From: Gammaproteobacteria bacterium
GTDB taxonomy: Bacteria > Pseudomonadota > Gammaproteobacteria > Diplorickettsiales > Diplorickettsiaceae
Direction of reading: 5' to 3'
NCBI GenBank assembly: GCA_005877695.1
Contig: VBOA01000013.1
Span: 1-59,594, forward strand
Length of the DNA: 59,594 nucleotides
The position numbers and the translations under genes are program-made. Every line of letters starts with the position of its first letter. Positions within the stretch are counted from its first letter, which is position 1. The notes beneath the pieces are model-generated. The model was not told the DNA's origin, ran no database searches, and was given only the letters and a program-made list of their open reading frames with translations. Positions 7,826 through 16,491 of this stretch are shown here, piece by piece.

Positions 7826-9784
7826 TTAATCTATTTTCATAGGTAAAATAACCAGTTGTATGCCTAATAGGTGTAGGCGTCTTTGCAGCATAACGGCGGT
7901 TTCATTATGTAACAAGCGTGTTATCCAATTATCTTTACTAAAAATCAATTTGCTAGCAAAAAAGATTGAATGTGGAAATTCTTTAATGATTTTTTTAGAT
8001 AAATTAGTTAATTTTTTGGTGGGATCTGTGCCATAAGCAGTAAAACCTTTTGCCGCCAAGCCTTGATCCTGACAATAAGTAACAAAATAATCCAACATTT
8101 CATCGGTATTTTTTTGCATGGCAGTTAATTCTTTTTTTGCGCTAAAACTTTCTACATCGACTATCCCTACGTTGACAAATACAAAATTTTTGAAATGGTT
8201 AGGGAACATACGCAGGATCCATAACAGGTTATGTAAACCAATACCACGATGTCGACCGACCATAATCACCGCAGTGGCTTCTTTAGGTTGCAAAGTGGGA
8301 ACCACAGTCGGTGTTTTTAAGGGGGTACTGGTCATCAATAGATCGATATCATGTAGTTTATTATAGACCATCGTGTAATGTTTTTTGATTAACAAACAAA
8401 TGCAAATAACAAAACTGGTGGTGACTACGGTTACCCAACCACCATACGTAAATTTTGATATCAATGTGATAATCAATATGCTAAAGGTAACCAGAAAAGC
8501 AAAAGCGGAAAAAATTAATCGCGTTAACCAATGTGGAGAAGCGTTACTTCTCTGCTTTATCCAATAAACGCATAGACCTAAAATTGAAAGCGAAAAGGTT
8601 AAAAACACATTCATACTATAGAGAATGACTAACCAAGAAACGCGACCGCCACTGATCCAAAGGATCAGTAGGGCGGCAATACCAAAAACAATAACACCGT
8701 TTTGCGTCACTAAACGGCTAGAAAGATGACGAAACCGGTTTGGTAACCAACTATCAATCGACATATTGGCTAACACACTGGGACCGGCTAAAAATCCGGT
8801 ATTCGCACCCACTAATAACAAACCTGCTTCAAGTAATAATGTTAGCGTTAATATCGCTTTCGCGAGTGCAGAATCTCCCAATATTTTATGAAACACCACG
8901 GCATTTAAGGTTTGGCCATACACAGGATGGGCATGCCATAATAAATACAGCAAAATAATTCCACCCGCGGTAAAACTTAAGGAAAGTGCCATGTACAACA
9001 TGGTCCACTTACCTGTTCGTACCCGTGGTTCCATGAGCCGATTCACATTATTGGAGACTGCTTCGATACCGGTATAGGTACCACTTCCCAAGGAATAAGC
9101 GCGTAATAACAGAGCAATAATAAAGAGCCAACCGGTTTGCTGAGACATGACCAAGGTATTATTTAAGGTGTCCGAAAACACAGTGGGTAAAGAATTTTTA
9201 TGCGCAATGACACCATAAATAATTAAAAAAAAGTGTGTAGCGACAAAGCCTAAAAAGATGGGCATTAACACTTTAATCGATTCTTTCATGCCGCGTAAAT
9301 TGAGTGTAATGAGTAGGATAATGACGCAAGCCGCTGTGAATAACTTATAAGCCAAAAAATAATGGGGTAACAAACTAAATAAAGCGTCAATACCACTGGC
9401 GACGGATATGGTAATTGTCAAGACATAATCGACAATGAGTGCTGCACCAGAAACCAGTCCTGCATGGGGACCTAATAATTGGGTGGCTACTTTATAACCA
9501 CCACCGCCACTCGGAAATAACGTGATAACCTGATTGTAAGCAAGGGCAATAACAAACACAGTCAGGATTGTGGCGATAGAAATATACAGACCTAAGGAAC
9601 TATAATGTGGGCCTAAAGCAATGAAGGCCTCTTCAGGACCGTAACAGGATGATGATAAACCGTCGGCACCGAGACCTACCCAAGCTAAAAAAGCAACTAA
9701 AGCAATATTGCGTTGTGCGTTCGGATTTAATGGATTGCGGGGTTTACCGAGTAAAAAACGACCGAGACGTTGAAAAAAAGTCAT
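7826..9784 (-). CDS. APC-superfamily permease, potassium/amino-acid type (KimA-like)
   Basis: The protein has 652 residues with about 12 membrane segments in the first 470 residues and a soluble C-terminal domain of about 170 residues. The start region contains LGADGLSSSCYGPEEAFIAL, matching the unwound first helix of APC transporters, and FPSGGGGYKVATQLLG for the next core helices. A large cytosolic C-terminus and this N-terminal motif are typical of the KimA/YdaO and related families of proton-coupled K+ or amino-acid importers. The substrate cannot be decided from sequence. The C-terminal domain (VPTLQPKEATAVIMVGRHRG onward) may bind a regulatory ligand; that is inference. dciA follows directly. 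Confidence 0.8.
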   Translation of the reverse strand: MTFFQRLGRFLLGKPRNPLNPNAQRNIALVAFLAWVGLGADGLSSSCYGPEEAFIALGPHYSSLGLYISIATILTVFVIALAYNQVITLFPSGGGGYKVATQLLGPHAGLVSGAALIVDYVLTITISVASGIDALFSLLPHYFLAYKLFTAACVIILLITLNLRGMKESIKVLMPIFLGFVATHFFLIIYGVIAHKNSLPTVFSDTLNNTLVMSQQTGWLFIIALLLRAYSLGSGTYTGIEAVSNNVNRLMEPRVRTGKWTMLYMALSLSFTAGGIILLYLLWHAHPVYGQTLNAVVFHKILGDSALAKAILTLTLLLEAGLLLVGANTGFLAGPSVLANMSIDSWLPNRFRHLSSRLVTQNGVIVFGIAALLILWISGGRVSWLVILYSMNVFLTFSLSILGLCVYWIKQRSNASPHWLTRLIFSAFAFLVTFSILIITLISKFTYGGWVTVVTTSFVICICLLIKKHYTMVYNKLHDIDLLMTSTPLKTPTVVPTLQPKEATAVIMVGRHRGIGLHNLLWILRMFPNHFKNFVFVNVGIVDVESFSAKKELTAMQKNTDEMLDYFVTYCQDQGLAAKGFTAYGTDPTKKLTNLSKKIIKEFPHSIFFASKLIFSKDNWITRLLHNETAVMLQRRLHLLGIQLVILPMKID

Positions 9785-9996
9785 GCTTACGCAGAATCTG
9801 AATAAAAAGCTACTATAGCCGGTTAAGCATTGTTTTTGAAGCCATGGTTTTTGGAGCTTATCTAAAAGGGTAAAACCTTTAATAGACTAAATAAAACCAG
9901 CAAAGATCGGATAATAATTTCTGTGTATAATAAGTAAGCGGAGTTTATTAACTTCGTAAATTTTTATAATAATTTATTACCTAAAAGGACATTAAC

Positions 9997-10599
9997 ATGA
10001 AGATAGCGGAAATAAGAGAAATTAATGAATTATTAACTAAGGCATTTCAACAAGAATGTTCTTTAATCGATAATCATAAATTATTTTACAGATTAGAATT
10101 TCCCTGCATATCCAGCATTAGTGAATTTGAAGAGATTAAAAGCAATTGTGAAAATTTTTTATCGCAATTTGATATAAAAATCGGTGCTACCATTCTATGT
10201 TATCCGGAGCAGGGAAATAAAGTCTTTATATTACAAATAAACAAACCACCTCTCGATCAGTTTTTAGAAAAATTAGGTGTGTTGCTAAAAAATATACAAT
10301 TTTATGAGTCACTCCACCCAGATAAATTATTGTTGATAAACGAATTATTAGATAATGGTGTTAATATTAACAGTAAGAATATTTTTGGTGATACCCCCTT
10401 GCATATGGTTGTACAAAATGGTTGTACAAAAAGGGTATGACATGATTGCTTGTTTGTTAATTGAAAGAGGCGCATTAATTCACGAACACTTCAACAACAT
10501 CGAAAGGTCAGTGATATCATCAAATTTTTTTCACAGGAGAAACCCTATGAGAATAATCAAGCTGAACTACAATTTGTTGCTATAAATTTAAGCAATTAA
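9997..10599 (+). pseudogene. Ankyrin-repeat protein, broken by a 13-bp duplication
   Basis: The open frame 9997-10440 has an unrecognised N-terminal domain (about 110 residues) followed by an ankyrin start, LLDNGVNINSKNIFGDTPLH. The 13-mer ATGGTTGTACAAA is then repeated head to tail (10405-10417 and 10418-10430), which shifts the frame into an early stop. Removing one copy restores LHMVVQKGYDMIACLLIERG, the rest of an ankyrin repeat. A second shift near 10500 is needed to reach the protein-like ending VSDIIKFFSQEKPYENNQAE before TAA at 10597-10599. Ankyrin proteins are common Dot/Icm substrates, so this was plausibly an effector. It is now inactive unless the truncated 147-residue form has a role. 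Confidence 0.75.
10405..10430 (+). repeat. Perfect 13-bp tandem duplication
   Basis: ATGGTTGTACAAA occurs twice in immediate succession inside the ankyrin gene. Because 13 is not a multiple of three, it shifts the frame. It is a recent lesion, since the two copies are identical. Confidence 0.9.
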
Positions 10600-10642
10600 A
10601 TCTTTTATATCAAATTGATAAAAATAAGTTATAAATAATGAT

Positions 10643-10690
10643 AGGACTTTTTTAGTACTTTAGTTAAAATAGGCTAAAAAAGTCCTTTTT
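10643..10690 (+). terminator. Intrinsic terminator upstream of gshA
   Basis: A perfect 13-bp inverted repeat (AGGACTTTTTTAG at 10643-10655 and its complement at 10674-10686) has an 18-base loop and is followed by a T run to 10690. It would end transcription of the ankyrin pseudogene. It finishes only 17 bases before the gshA start codon, so it may also act as an attenuator or mRNA leader structure for gshA. Confidence 0.8.
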
Positions 10691-10707
10691 CTTTCGGGGG
10701 TTAGTAG

Positions 10708-12018
10708 ATGACAACATCATCAAATAATCGATATGAGATCCCATGTCTGGCTTCACATTGCTTAGAACCACTTCATCAATTAGAACAGCACTTACTAGCA
10801 GCACAAACGGCGATAGAAAATTGGTTTCGTGAGCAATGGCGTAAAACACCAGCACCTTTTTATTCCTCGGTCGATTTACGTAATGCGGGATTTAAATTAG
10901 CGCCGGTAGATACCAATTTGTTTCCCGCTGGATTCAATAATCTCAGTGAAGATTTTATTCCGTTGGCAGTGCAAGCGGCCCAAGAAACACTAGAACGCTT
11001 AGCGCCAGGCTGTTTACGTATTTTATTAATTCCAGAAAATCATACACGCAATACTTTTTATTTTGAAAATCTTTATACCTTGCAAGATATTTTGCACAAA
11101 GCTGGTTTTGAAGTCAAAATCGGATCTTTATTGGAAGACATCGACGGAAGTAAAGAGATTAACTTAGAATCAGGCCGTTCGTTAAAATTAGAGTCTATCC
11201 AACGTCAAGCTGATCATATTAAAGTCAATGATTTTATGCCTTGCTTTATTTTATTAAATAATGATTTAGCCAACGGTATTCCTAAAATATTACAGGGGAT
11301 CAAACAAGCTATTTTACCTAATGTCAATTTAGGTTGGCATAGTCGCTTGAAGTCCAAGCATTTTCAGCATTATGAACAAGTCACTAAAGAATTTTCGCAA
11401 TTATTGAATTTAGATTCTTGGTTAATTACACCTTATTTTTCATTTTGCACAGATGTGGATTTCATGCAGCGGGAGGGCGAAGATTGTTTGATCGAAAAAA
11501 GCCAACAAATACTACAAGCAACACAAAAAAAATATGATTACTATCATATTAAAGAAAAACCCTATGTCGTCATTAAAGCCGATGCAGGTACTTATGGTAT
11601 GGGGGTGCTATCTATTCATGAAGCAAAGGAAATCCAACAACTTAATCGCAAAAAACGTAGCGATATGATGGTTTCTAAAGGGAGTCGACCCATTAATAAA
11701 GTGATCATTCAAGAAGGTGTCTATACTTTCGAAACCTGGAATGAAGCGGTGGCTGAGCCGGTAGTCTACCTGCTTGGACAATATGTTGTCGGTGGATTTT
11801 ATCGCGTCCATACCGGTCGTGGTGTGAGTGATAATCTGAATACGCCAGGTATGCAGTTTGAACCTTTACCTTTTATACAAGCTTGTAATATCCCAGACCA
11901 TAGCGGACAACAAAAGGGAAAATGTGCAAATCGTTTTTATGTTTACGGCGTCATTGCAAGACTTGCTTTGTTAGCAGCTGCACGCGAACAAGCAGAAATT
12001 TTAAAGCCAGCGGAGTAA
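10708..12018 (+). CDS. gshA: Glutamate-cysteine ligase, ATP-grasp type
   Basis: This enzyme catalyses the first step of glutathione synthesis, joining glutamate and cysteine with ATP. The 436-residue protein matches the proteobacterial GshA family distinct from E. coli GshA. Visible pieces are SSVDLRNAGFKLAPVDTNLF, PENHTRNTFYFENL, the nucleotide-site stretch VVIKADAGTYGMGV and the late motif GGFYRVHTGRGVSDNLNTPG. The ATG at 10708 follows GGGGG at 10696-10700. gshB starts 3 bases after its stop, so the two are an operon. The upstream terminator hairpin ends 17 bases before the start, leaving little room for a separate promoter. Confidence 0.93.
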   Translation: MTTSSNNRYEIPCLASHCLEPLHQLEQHLLAAQTAIENWFREQWRKTPAPFYSSVDLRNAGFKLAPVDTNLFPAGFNNLSEDFIPLAVQAAQETLERLAPGCLRILLIPENHTRNTFYFENLYTLQDILHKAGFEVKIGSLLEDIDGSKEINLESGRSLKLESIQRQADHIKVNDFMPCFILLNNDLANGIPKILQGIKQAILPNVNLGWHSRLKSKHFQHYEQVTKEFSQLLNLDSWLITPYFSFCTDVDFMQREGEDCLIEKSQQILQATQKKYDYYHIKEKPYVVIKADAGTYGMGVLSIHEAKEIQQLNRKKRSDMMVSKGSRPINKVIIQEGVYTFETWNEAVAEPVVYLLGQYVVGGFYRVHTGRGVSDNLNTPGMQFEPLPFIQACNIPDHSGQQKGKCANRFYVYGVIARLALLAAAREQAEILKPAE

Positions 12019-12021
12019 ATC

Positions 12022-12966
12022 ATGCTTAAGCCACTGGGTGTCATTATGGATCTTATCGCAGCGATTAATCCTAAAAAAGACACCACACTCGCTTTATTAC
12101 TAGCCGCACAACAGCGCAATTGGCCAGTAGTTTATATGGAAATTAAGGATCTTTTTTTAATCAATGATCGGCCTTATGCGCATATGCGGAGTATAGAAGT
12201 TAAAGACGATCAGGAAAGTTGGTTTGCCTTTGGCAAGGAAACAATAGCGCCGCTCAGTAACTTGTCGGTGATATTGATGCGTAAGGATCCACCCGTAGAT
12301 ATGCACTATATTTATGCGACGCAGTTGTTGGATAAAGCCCAACAACAAGGCGTATTTGTGGTCAATCATCCACAAAGTTTACGTGATTGTAATGAAAAAT
12401 TGTTTACATTAAATTTTCCGCAATGTTGCCCTCCCAGCTTAGTGACAACCCATATTAAAACCGCAAAAGAGTTTTTGTTGGAACATCAAGATATTATCGC
12501 TAAACCATTGGATGGCATGGGTGGCAGTTCTGTGTTTAGAATTCATGCCAATGATCCAAATTGCAACGTTATCTTAGAAACCTTAACGACCCATAATCGA
12601 TCTTTTATGATGGTACAGCGTTATATTCCAGAAGTGCTTGCTGGAGATAAACGAATCATTATGATCAATGGTGAACCGATTCCGTATGGCTTAGCTCGGA
12701 TCGCCCCAGCCGGTGAAACGCGCGCTAATTTAGCTGTCGGTGGCACAGGTAAGGTCGTGAAATTAACTGAACGCGATCGCTGGATTTGTCAACAAATTGG
12801 ATCAACCTTACGTGAAAAAGGCTTATTATTTGTTGGGATCGATGTTATCGGTGATTATTTGACCGAAATTAATATTACTAGCCCTACCGGTGTGCGTGAA
12901 ATCGATGCAGAAACGCAGCTTAATATCAGTGCACAATTTATCGATGCCATTTTTCCTAACGCATAA
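12022..12966 (+). CDS. gshB: Glutathione synthetase
   Basis: This ATP-grasp enzyme adds glycine to gamma-glutamylcysteine. The 314-residue length is normal. Family landmarks are LGVIMDLIAAINPKKDTTLA, MRKDPPVD, AKPLDGMGGSSVFR for the ATP-binding loop, LAVGGTGK, and the metal and substrate region VIGDYLTEINITSPTGVREI. It starts at ATG 12022, directly after gshA, so both glutathione steps are produced together in the cytosol. No abnormal residue was noticed in the motifs. Confidence 0.97.
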   Translation: MLKPLGVIMDLIAAINPKKDTTLALLLAAQQRNWPVVYMEIKDLFLINDRPYAHMRSIEVKDDQESWFAFGKETIAPLSNLSVILMRKDPPVDMHYIYATQLLDKAQQQGVFVVNHPQSLRDCNEKLFTLNFPQCCPPSLVTTHIKTAKEFLLEHQDIIAKPLDGMGGSSVFRIHANDPNCNVILETLTTHNRSFMMVQRYIPEVLAGDKRIIMINGEPIPYGLARIAPAGETRANLAVGGTGKVVKLTERDRWICQQIGSTLREKGLLFVGIDVIGDYLTEINITSPTGVREIDAETQLNISAQFIDAIFPNA

Positions 12967-13013
12967 TGTGGTTTTTTATCCTAGTATAAAAAAATTGTTA
13001 TAGACAAAGGTTT

Positions 13014-13050
13014 GGATTGCCACGCACCTTCGGTGCTCGCAATAACAAGC
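13014..13050. repeat. Short REP-like palindrome
   Basis: The stretch GGATTGCCACGCACC-TTC-GGTGCTCGCAATAAC forms an imperfect hairpin: a perfect GCACC/GGTGC inner stem is flanked by ATTGC and GCAAT. Such elements are typical of scattered intergenic palindromes. It lies in the gap between gshB and nnrD. Only this clear copy was noticed in the window. Confidence 0.5.
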
Positions 13051-13105
13051 TCTGTTTTGTGTTGGCAATAATTGTTAAGCGCTTATTCGCGAAAGGATCA
13101 ATACG

Positions 13106-13948
13106 GTGATACAACCGACTACAATACAACTTGATGATTTTAGACAACTGTTAATCCCTCGTGCGAGAGATGCGCATAAAGGTTTGTTTGGCCATGCATT
13201 GATAGTAGGGGGTGATCATGGTATGACCGGGGCAGTGCGTTTGGCTGGCGAAGCGGCATTGCGTGTAGGCGCAGGCTTGGTCAGTGTCGGTACCCAAGCA
13301 GAATCGATTACAGCCATTATCAGTGCACGGCCTGAGATCATGGCGCATGCGGTTAAAACCGGAAAAGACCTTATTCCTTTGCTAAAAAAAGCCAGTGTCA
13401 TTGTACTAGGTACAGGATTAGGACAAACCCGTTGGTCACAACAATTGTTTAAGCAAGTTTTAAGCTCAACGCAAACTAAAGTAATGGATGCGGATGCCCT
13501 AAACTTATTAGCAAAACAAGCTAAAAAGTCAGAGAATTGGATATTAACGCCTCATCCTGGAGAAGCTGCGCGTTTATTGGGTTGTACGGTTAAAGAGATT
13601 CAAGAGAATCGAATTAAGGCGGTAAAAGCATTGCAAAAACACTATGGGGGTGTTGTCGTACTAAAAGGCCCCGGTAGTTTAGTTTGCAGCAACCGATCTT
13701 TACGCATCTGTTTAGCGGGAAATCCGGGTATGGCCAGCGGAGGGATGGGAGATGTGTTAAGTGGCGTGATAGGCGGCCTTCTTGCACAACATTTCAATTT
13801 ACAACAAGCCGCAGAATGTGGTGTTTATCTCCATGCAGTCGCAGCAGATAAAGCAGCCAGCTTGCGCGGTGGTGAGCGGGGCTTGTTAGCCAGCGATTTA
13901 ATGCCGTATCTACATCAACTCATCAATGAGTCTTATATGACTGAATAG
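13106..13948 (+). CDS. nnrD: ADP-dependent NAD(P)H-hydrate dehydratase
   Basis: This repair enzyme converts the damaged S-form of NAD(P)H hydrate back to NAD(P)H. The 280-residue protein has the ribokinase-like carbohydrate-kinase fold: GHALIVGGDHGMTGAVRLAG at the start, ALRVGAGLVSVGT, TPHPGEAARLLG, VVLKGPGSLVCS, and the late GNPGMASGGMGDVLSGVIGG loop. It starts at GTG 13106 behind AAAGGA. In many bacteria this domain is fused to the epimerase NnrE. Here only the dehydratase is present, and no epimerase gene is in the window. Confidence 0.93.
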   Translation: MIQPTTIQLDDFRQLLIPRARDAHKGLFGHALIVGGDHGMTGAVRLAGEAALRVGAGLVSVGTQAESITAIISARPEIMAHAVKTGKDLIPLLKKASVIVLGTGLGQTRWSQQLFKQVLSSTQTKVMDADALNLLAKQAKKSENWILTPHPGEAARLLGCTVKEIQENRIKAVKALQKHYGGVVVLKGPGSLVCSNRSLRICLAGNPGMASGGMGDVLSGVIGGLLAQHFNLQQAAECGVYLHAVAADKAASLRGGERGLLASDLMPYLHQLINESYMTE

Positions 13949-14002
13949 ATAATGCTGATCGATAGTTTTTAATTTGCAGTGAATTTAATTTCAGGAGTCA
14001 CT

Positions 14003-14836
14003 ATGAGGAGACAAATCTATTCGTCATTAGTAGGGATTGCTATAGCGGGGATGTTTGTTAGTTTGCTTATTCTAAGTTTTTCCAGCGATACTATTCCGTC
14101 TAATCCACGGTTTTTTGTTGTCCTATTAAGTTTAATAGGTATTATCGCCTTGGATTTGATGTATCGCTATATTTGTGTTCCTTTTTTGTTTGCAACGTTT
14201 AGTGTGTTATCCGTATTAAGGATTTTGGGTTTACATAAATGCTTTATGCCGATGATTCCTATTGTTATAAGCTTCGTATGCTTAGTCATTTTATTTATTT
14301 ATATTGCCTATCATGATGTTAAACAACAACCGATTATTTTACCGGGTCGAGTACAAGATCGGTTTGACATGTCGGCCTATGAATGGCATCTCAGTTTTAT
14401 CAGAATTTATATAGGATTTGATCTGATTGCCCATTGTACAGAAAAATTATTTGCTGGAAGTATTCCGTTTCGGGCCGATGTAATGGCTTTTGCTCAACTC
14501 AACGTTGCGGATCCCACTTTTTTTGTACGATTTTCGGGTTTGTGTGAATTAGCCGGGGTTATTTCTTTGGGATTAGGTTTGCTCACGCGTGTGGGCGCAT
14601 TAGGTACTGCTATGTATTTAATGATAGCGACGTTTATTGGCCAGCATTTTTTTAAAGGATTTATTTGGGCGTTGCCGGGCGGAGGTTGGGAATATCCGGT
14701 GATGTGGAGTGTGTTTATTTTGAGTTATATTGTTTTAGGAGCGGATGAATTTTCTATTGATGGTGTCTTAGATAAAAAATTTAATTTACCTATTTGGTTA
14801 AAAAGATTAATGGGTGTGATGAAATCGGATAATTAA
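14003..14836 (+). CDS. DoxX-like integral membrane protein
   Basis: The protein has 277 residues from ATG 14003, which has AGGAG at 13993-13997; an upstream GTG at 13979 is less likely. About seven to eight hydrophobic segments are visible. The C-terminal half (from about residue 130) resembles the DoxX/DoxD family: LSFIRIYIGFDLIAHCTEKL, then GLCELAGVISLGLGLLTRVG and a final ALPGGGWEYPVMWSVFILSY. These proteins are four-helix membrane proteins, some acting in redox processes; the specific role here is unknown. The N-terminal 120 residues are additional membrane helices without a recognised family. Confidence 0.7.
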   Translation: MRRQIYSSLVGIAIAGMFVSLLILSFSSDTIPSNPRFFVVLLSLIGIIALDLMYRYICVPFLFATFSVLSVLRILGLHKCFMPMIPIVISFVCLVILFIYIAYHDVKQQPIILPGRVQDRFDMSAYEWHLSFIRIYIGFDLIAHCTEKLFAGSIPFRADVMAFAQLNVADPTFFVRFSGLCELAGVISLGLGLLTRVGALGTAMYLMIATFIGQHFFKGFIWALPGGGWEYPVMWSVFILSYIVLGADEFSIDGVLDKKFNLPIWLKRLMGVMKSDN

Positions 14837-14953
14837 AGGTAAAGAAAATCTAACTATTTTTAATGGATAAACTCCATGAGTACTTTTAATTTTTTTTTAA
14901 AAGTTTAAGCTAATAAAGCTTAATAAATTAAAAATTAATCTCAAGGAGAAAAT

Positions 14954-15460
14954 ATGAAAAAAGGACTCCCATCTAAGCCATTCGGTTTTTTTGTTGAAGG
15001 AAATGACAGCGCTAATAACCTCCAACCACTCTATTTATTTTGTACTAAAGAACCCGATAATCAATTATTTTTTTTCATAACCAGTTCTAATTCGCATTGT
15101 TGGGTAAAGCAAACCAATAGTTGGGAAAAGCTTGAGATCAAAAGCTTACTATTCGCCAGAGACGGGGGTTCTAGAGTGTATTGGTTTAAAGAGAACGTTT
15201 ATCATGTTGATACACTCGATATTCCTTATCCGTTTAGAAATAATGCTCAGTATACTTCATTGATGCAGGGACAAACGATTGCTTTAACCGAGATAACGCT
15301 ATCCCAAGAAGAACTGGATTGTAATGATATTAGCATTTTAGAAGCTTTAGATTTAGCGATGCTTCCTGAAACTAGGGAACAAGCACAGCAACGTTTAGCA
15401 TGCAAATTTAAAAAGAAAACTAAACCAGCCATTCACAGTTTCTGTGTTGAAGCTGTGTAA
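14954..15460 (+). CDS. Unrecognised protein, paralogue of the following pseudogene
   Basis: The 168-residue soluble protein starts at ATG 14954 behind AAGGAG. No family was recognised. The segment LQPLYLFCTKEPDNQLFFFI and the following WEKLEIKSLLFARDGGSRVY have clear counterparts in the decayed gene at 15696-16394, so the two arose by duplication. The C-terminus is basic then ends HSFCVEAV. It lies in a run of unknown genes next to ankyrin and coiled-coil genes, which hints at a host-interaction role, but no effector signature is decisive. Base composition is as AT-rich as its neighbours. Confidence 0.6.
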   Translation: MKKGLPSKPFGFFVEGNDSANNLQPLYLFCTKEPDNQLFFFITSSNSHCWVKQTNSWEKLEIKSLLFARDGGSRVYWFKENVYHVDTLDIPYPFRNNAQYTSLMQGQTIALTEITLSQEELDCNDISILEALDLAMLPETREQAQQRLACKFKKKTKPAIHSFCVEAV

Positions 15461-15635
15461 AAATATGTGTAAAAGCGTTTGAATGCTTTATAGAGCGAGC
15501 TTTAGTTGCTACTGTTCAAAATATAATCAGTATTATGCTTATTCGTAACACCCGCTTGTTAAGAATGAGGATATTGTGTGTTTAAAACATTCTGTCGGTG
15601 TTTGTACAAAAAGGTAAAGTGAAGGGGCACTATCC

Positions 15636-15665
15636 TTGACCCAGAATTAAAAGTTATTTTAGTAT
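15636..15665 (+). promoter_or_regulatory. Probable sigma-70 promoter
   Basis: TTGACC (15636-15641) is followed after 18 bases by TAGTAT (15660-15665), about 30 bases before the ATG at 15696. A ribosome site (AGGAG, in GAACAGGAGAATACT) follows. The promoter and ribosome site remain intact even though the gene behind them is broken. Confidence 0.5.
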
Positions 15666-15695
15666 GAATGGATAAAATTAGAACAGGAGAATACT

Positions 15696-16394
15696 ATGTT
15701 AAGAGCCCAACAAGAAAGTCATTCAAAATTAAGACCACTGTATTTATTTCAAGCAACTATTGAAGATAGATAATCTTGCCACTTTTTTCATTAGTGATTC
15801 ATCAAAAAAATTTGGATGAAGACGCAACCATCCAGTGACTGGAAAGAAATTAAAATTGATGAGCTTGATGCCCTTAGAGATGGAGAAAGAAATTATACTT
15901 TTCATGGAAAAGAATTCACTAAATTATTCATACCTTCCTGGTTACCCTCTTTTTCTCGCTCTTTTATAGAATTACCCTACATAAAAGGAAAAACGAGTTC
16001 AGGCGCCTATTTAAAAAAGAACTTAGATGAACTTTTAGTATCTAAACAAAAACTTGATGACCTTGGAATTACTAAATTTCTTGATTTAGATCTAGAGTCT
16101 ATACCTGAAGTAACAACCCAGGAGCAAGAAGCAGCTCATGAGGCTAGAATGGAGGAACACAAAATAAAAGTGCAATCTCAGTACTTAAAAAAATCACGAA
16201 CCAGTTTGGATTGGTTTGATGATATGCTTTCGAAAGGCCAAAAATCGATTCAAGCAAGAAAAACAGCACATTCTAAGTCTCGATTGGCCCGCGCATCGAT
16301 TTTTGGCGAACCCTCTGCCGGAGCAAGCGCTTCAGAGTCGGGAGAGGTTAATGAGGAAAAATTAACAAAGGAAGTTAGTAAATTAACGCTATAA
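15696..16394 (+). pseudogene. Decayed paralogue of the 14954 gene
   Basis: ATG 15696, with a promoter and AGGAG site, opens MLRAQQESHSKLRPLYLFQA and stops at codon 26. Shifting one base gives DNLATFFISDSSKKFG. Shifting back near 15810 gives the long open frame 15816-16394 (MKTQPSSDWKEIKIDELDAL onward). Read across both shifts, the product aligns with the upstream gene: LRPLYLF against LQPLYLF, and SDWKEIKIDELDALRDGERN against NSWEKLEIKSLLFARDGGSR. The tail is longer and ends in a charged, Glu-containing stretch (GEVNEEKLTKEVSKLTL) like the E-blocks of some Dot/Icm substrates. The internal ATG 15816 has no ribosome site, so the 192-residue frame is probably not expressed alone. Sequencing error at both shifts is the alternative. 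Confidence 0.65.
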
Positions 16395-16438
16395 GGCCTG
16401 AAAAATGGACTTTAATTTTAAAATGAAGCTGTTTTCAA

Positions 16439-16467
16439 TTGACAGAAAATGACATGAAATTTATTAT
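16439..16467 (+). promoter_or_regulatory. Strong sigma-70 promoter
   Basis: TTGACA (16439-16444), a 17-base spacer and TATTAT (16462-16467) lie 25 bases before the start codon of the coiled-coil gene. This is a near-consensus promoter. Confidence 0.7.
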
Positions 16468-16491
16468 ATCCCTTTGTTAAAGGAATAATAA

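Noticed and set aside
14890..14945. TTAA-rich region before the 14954 gene as a PmrA box
   Set aside because: Core spacings are 7, 9 and 15 bases; none gives the 11-base period.
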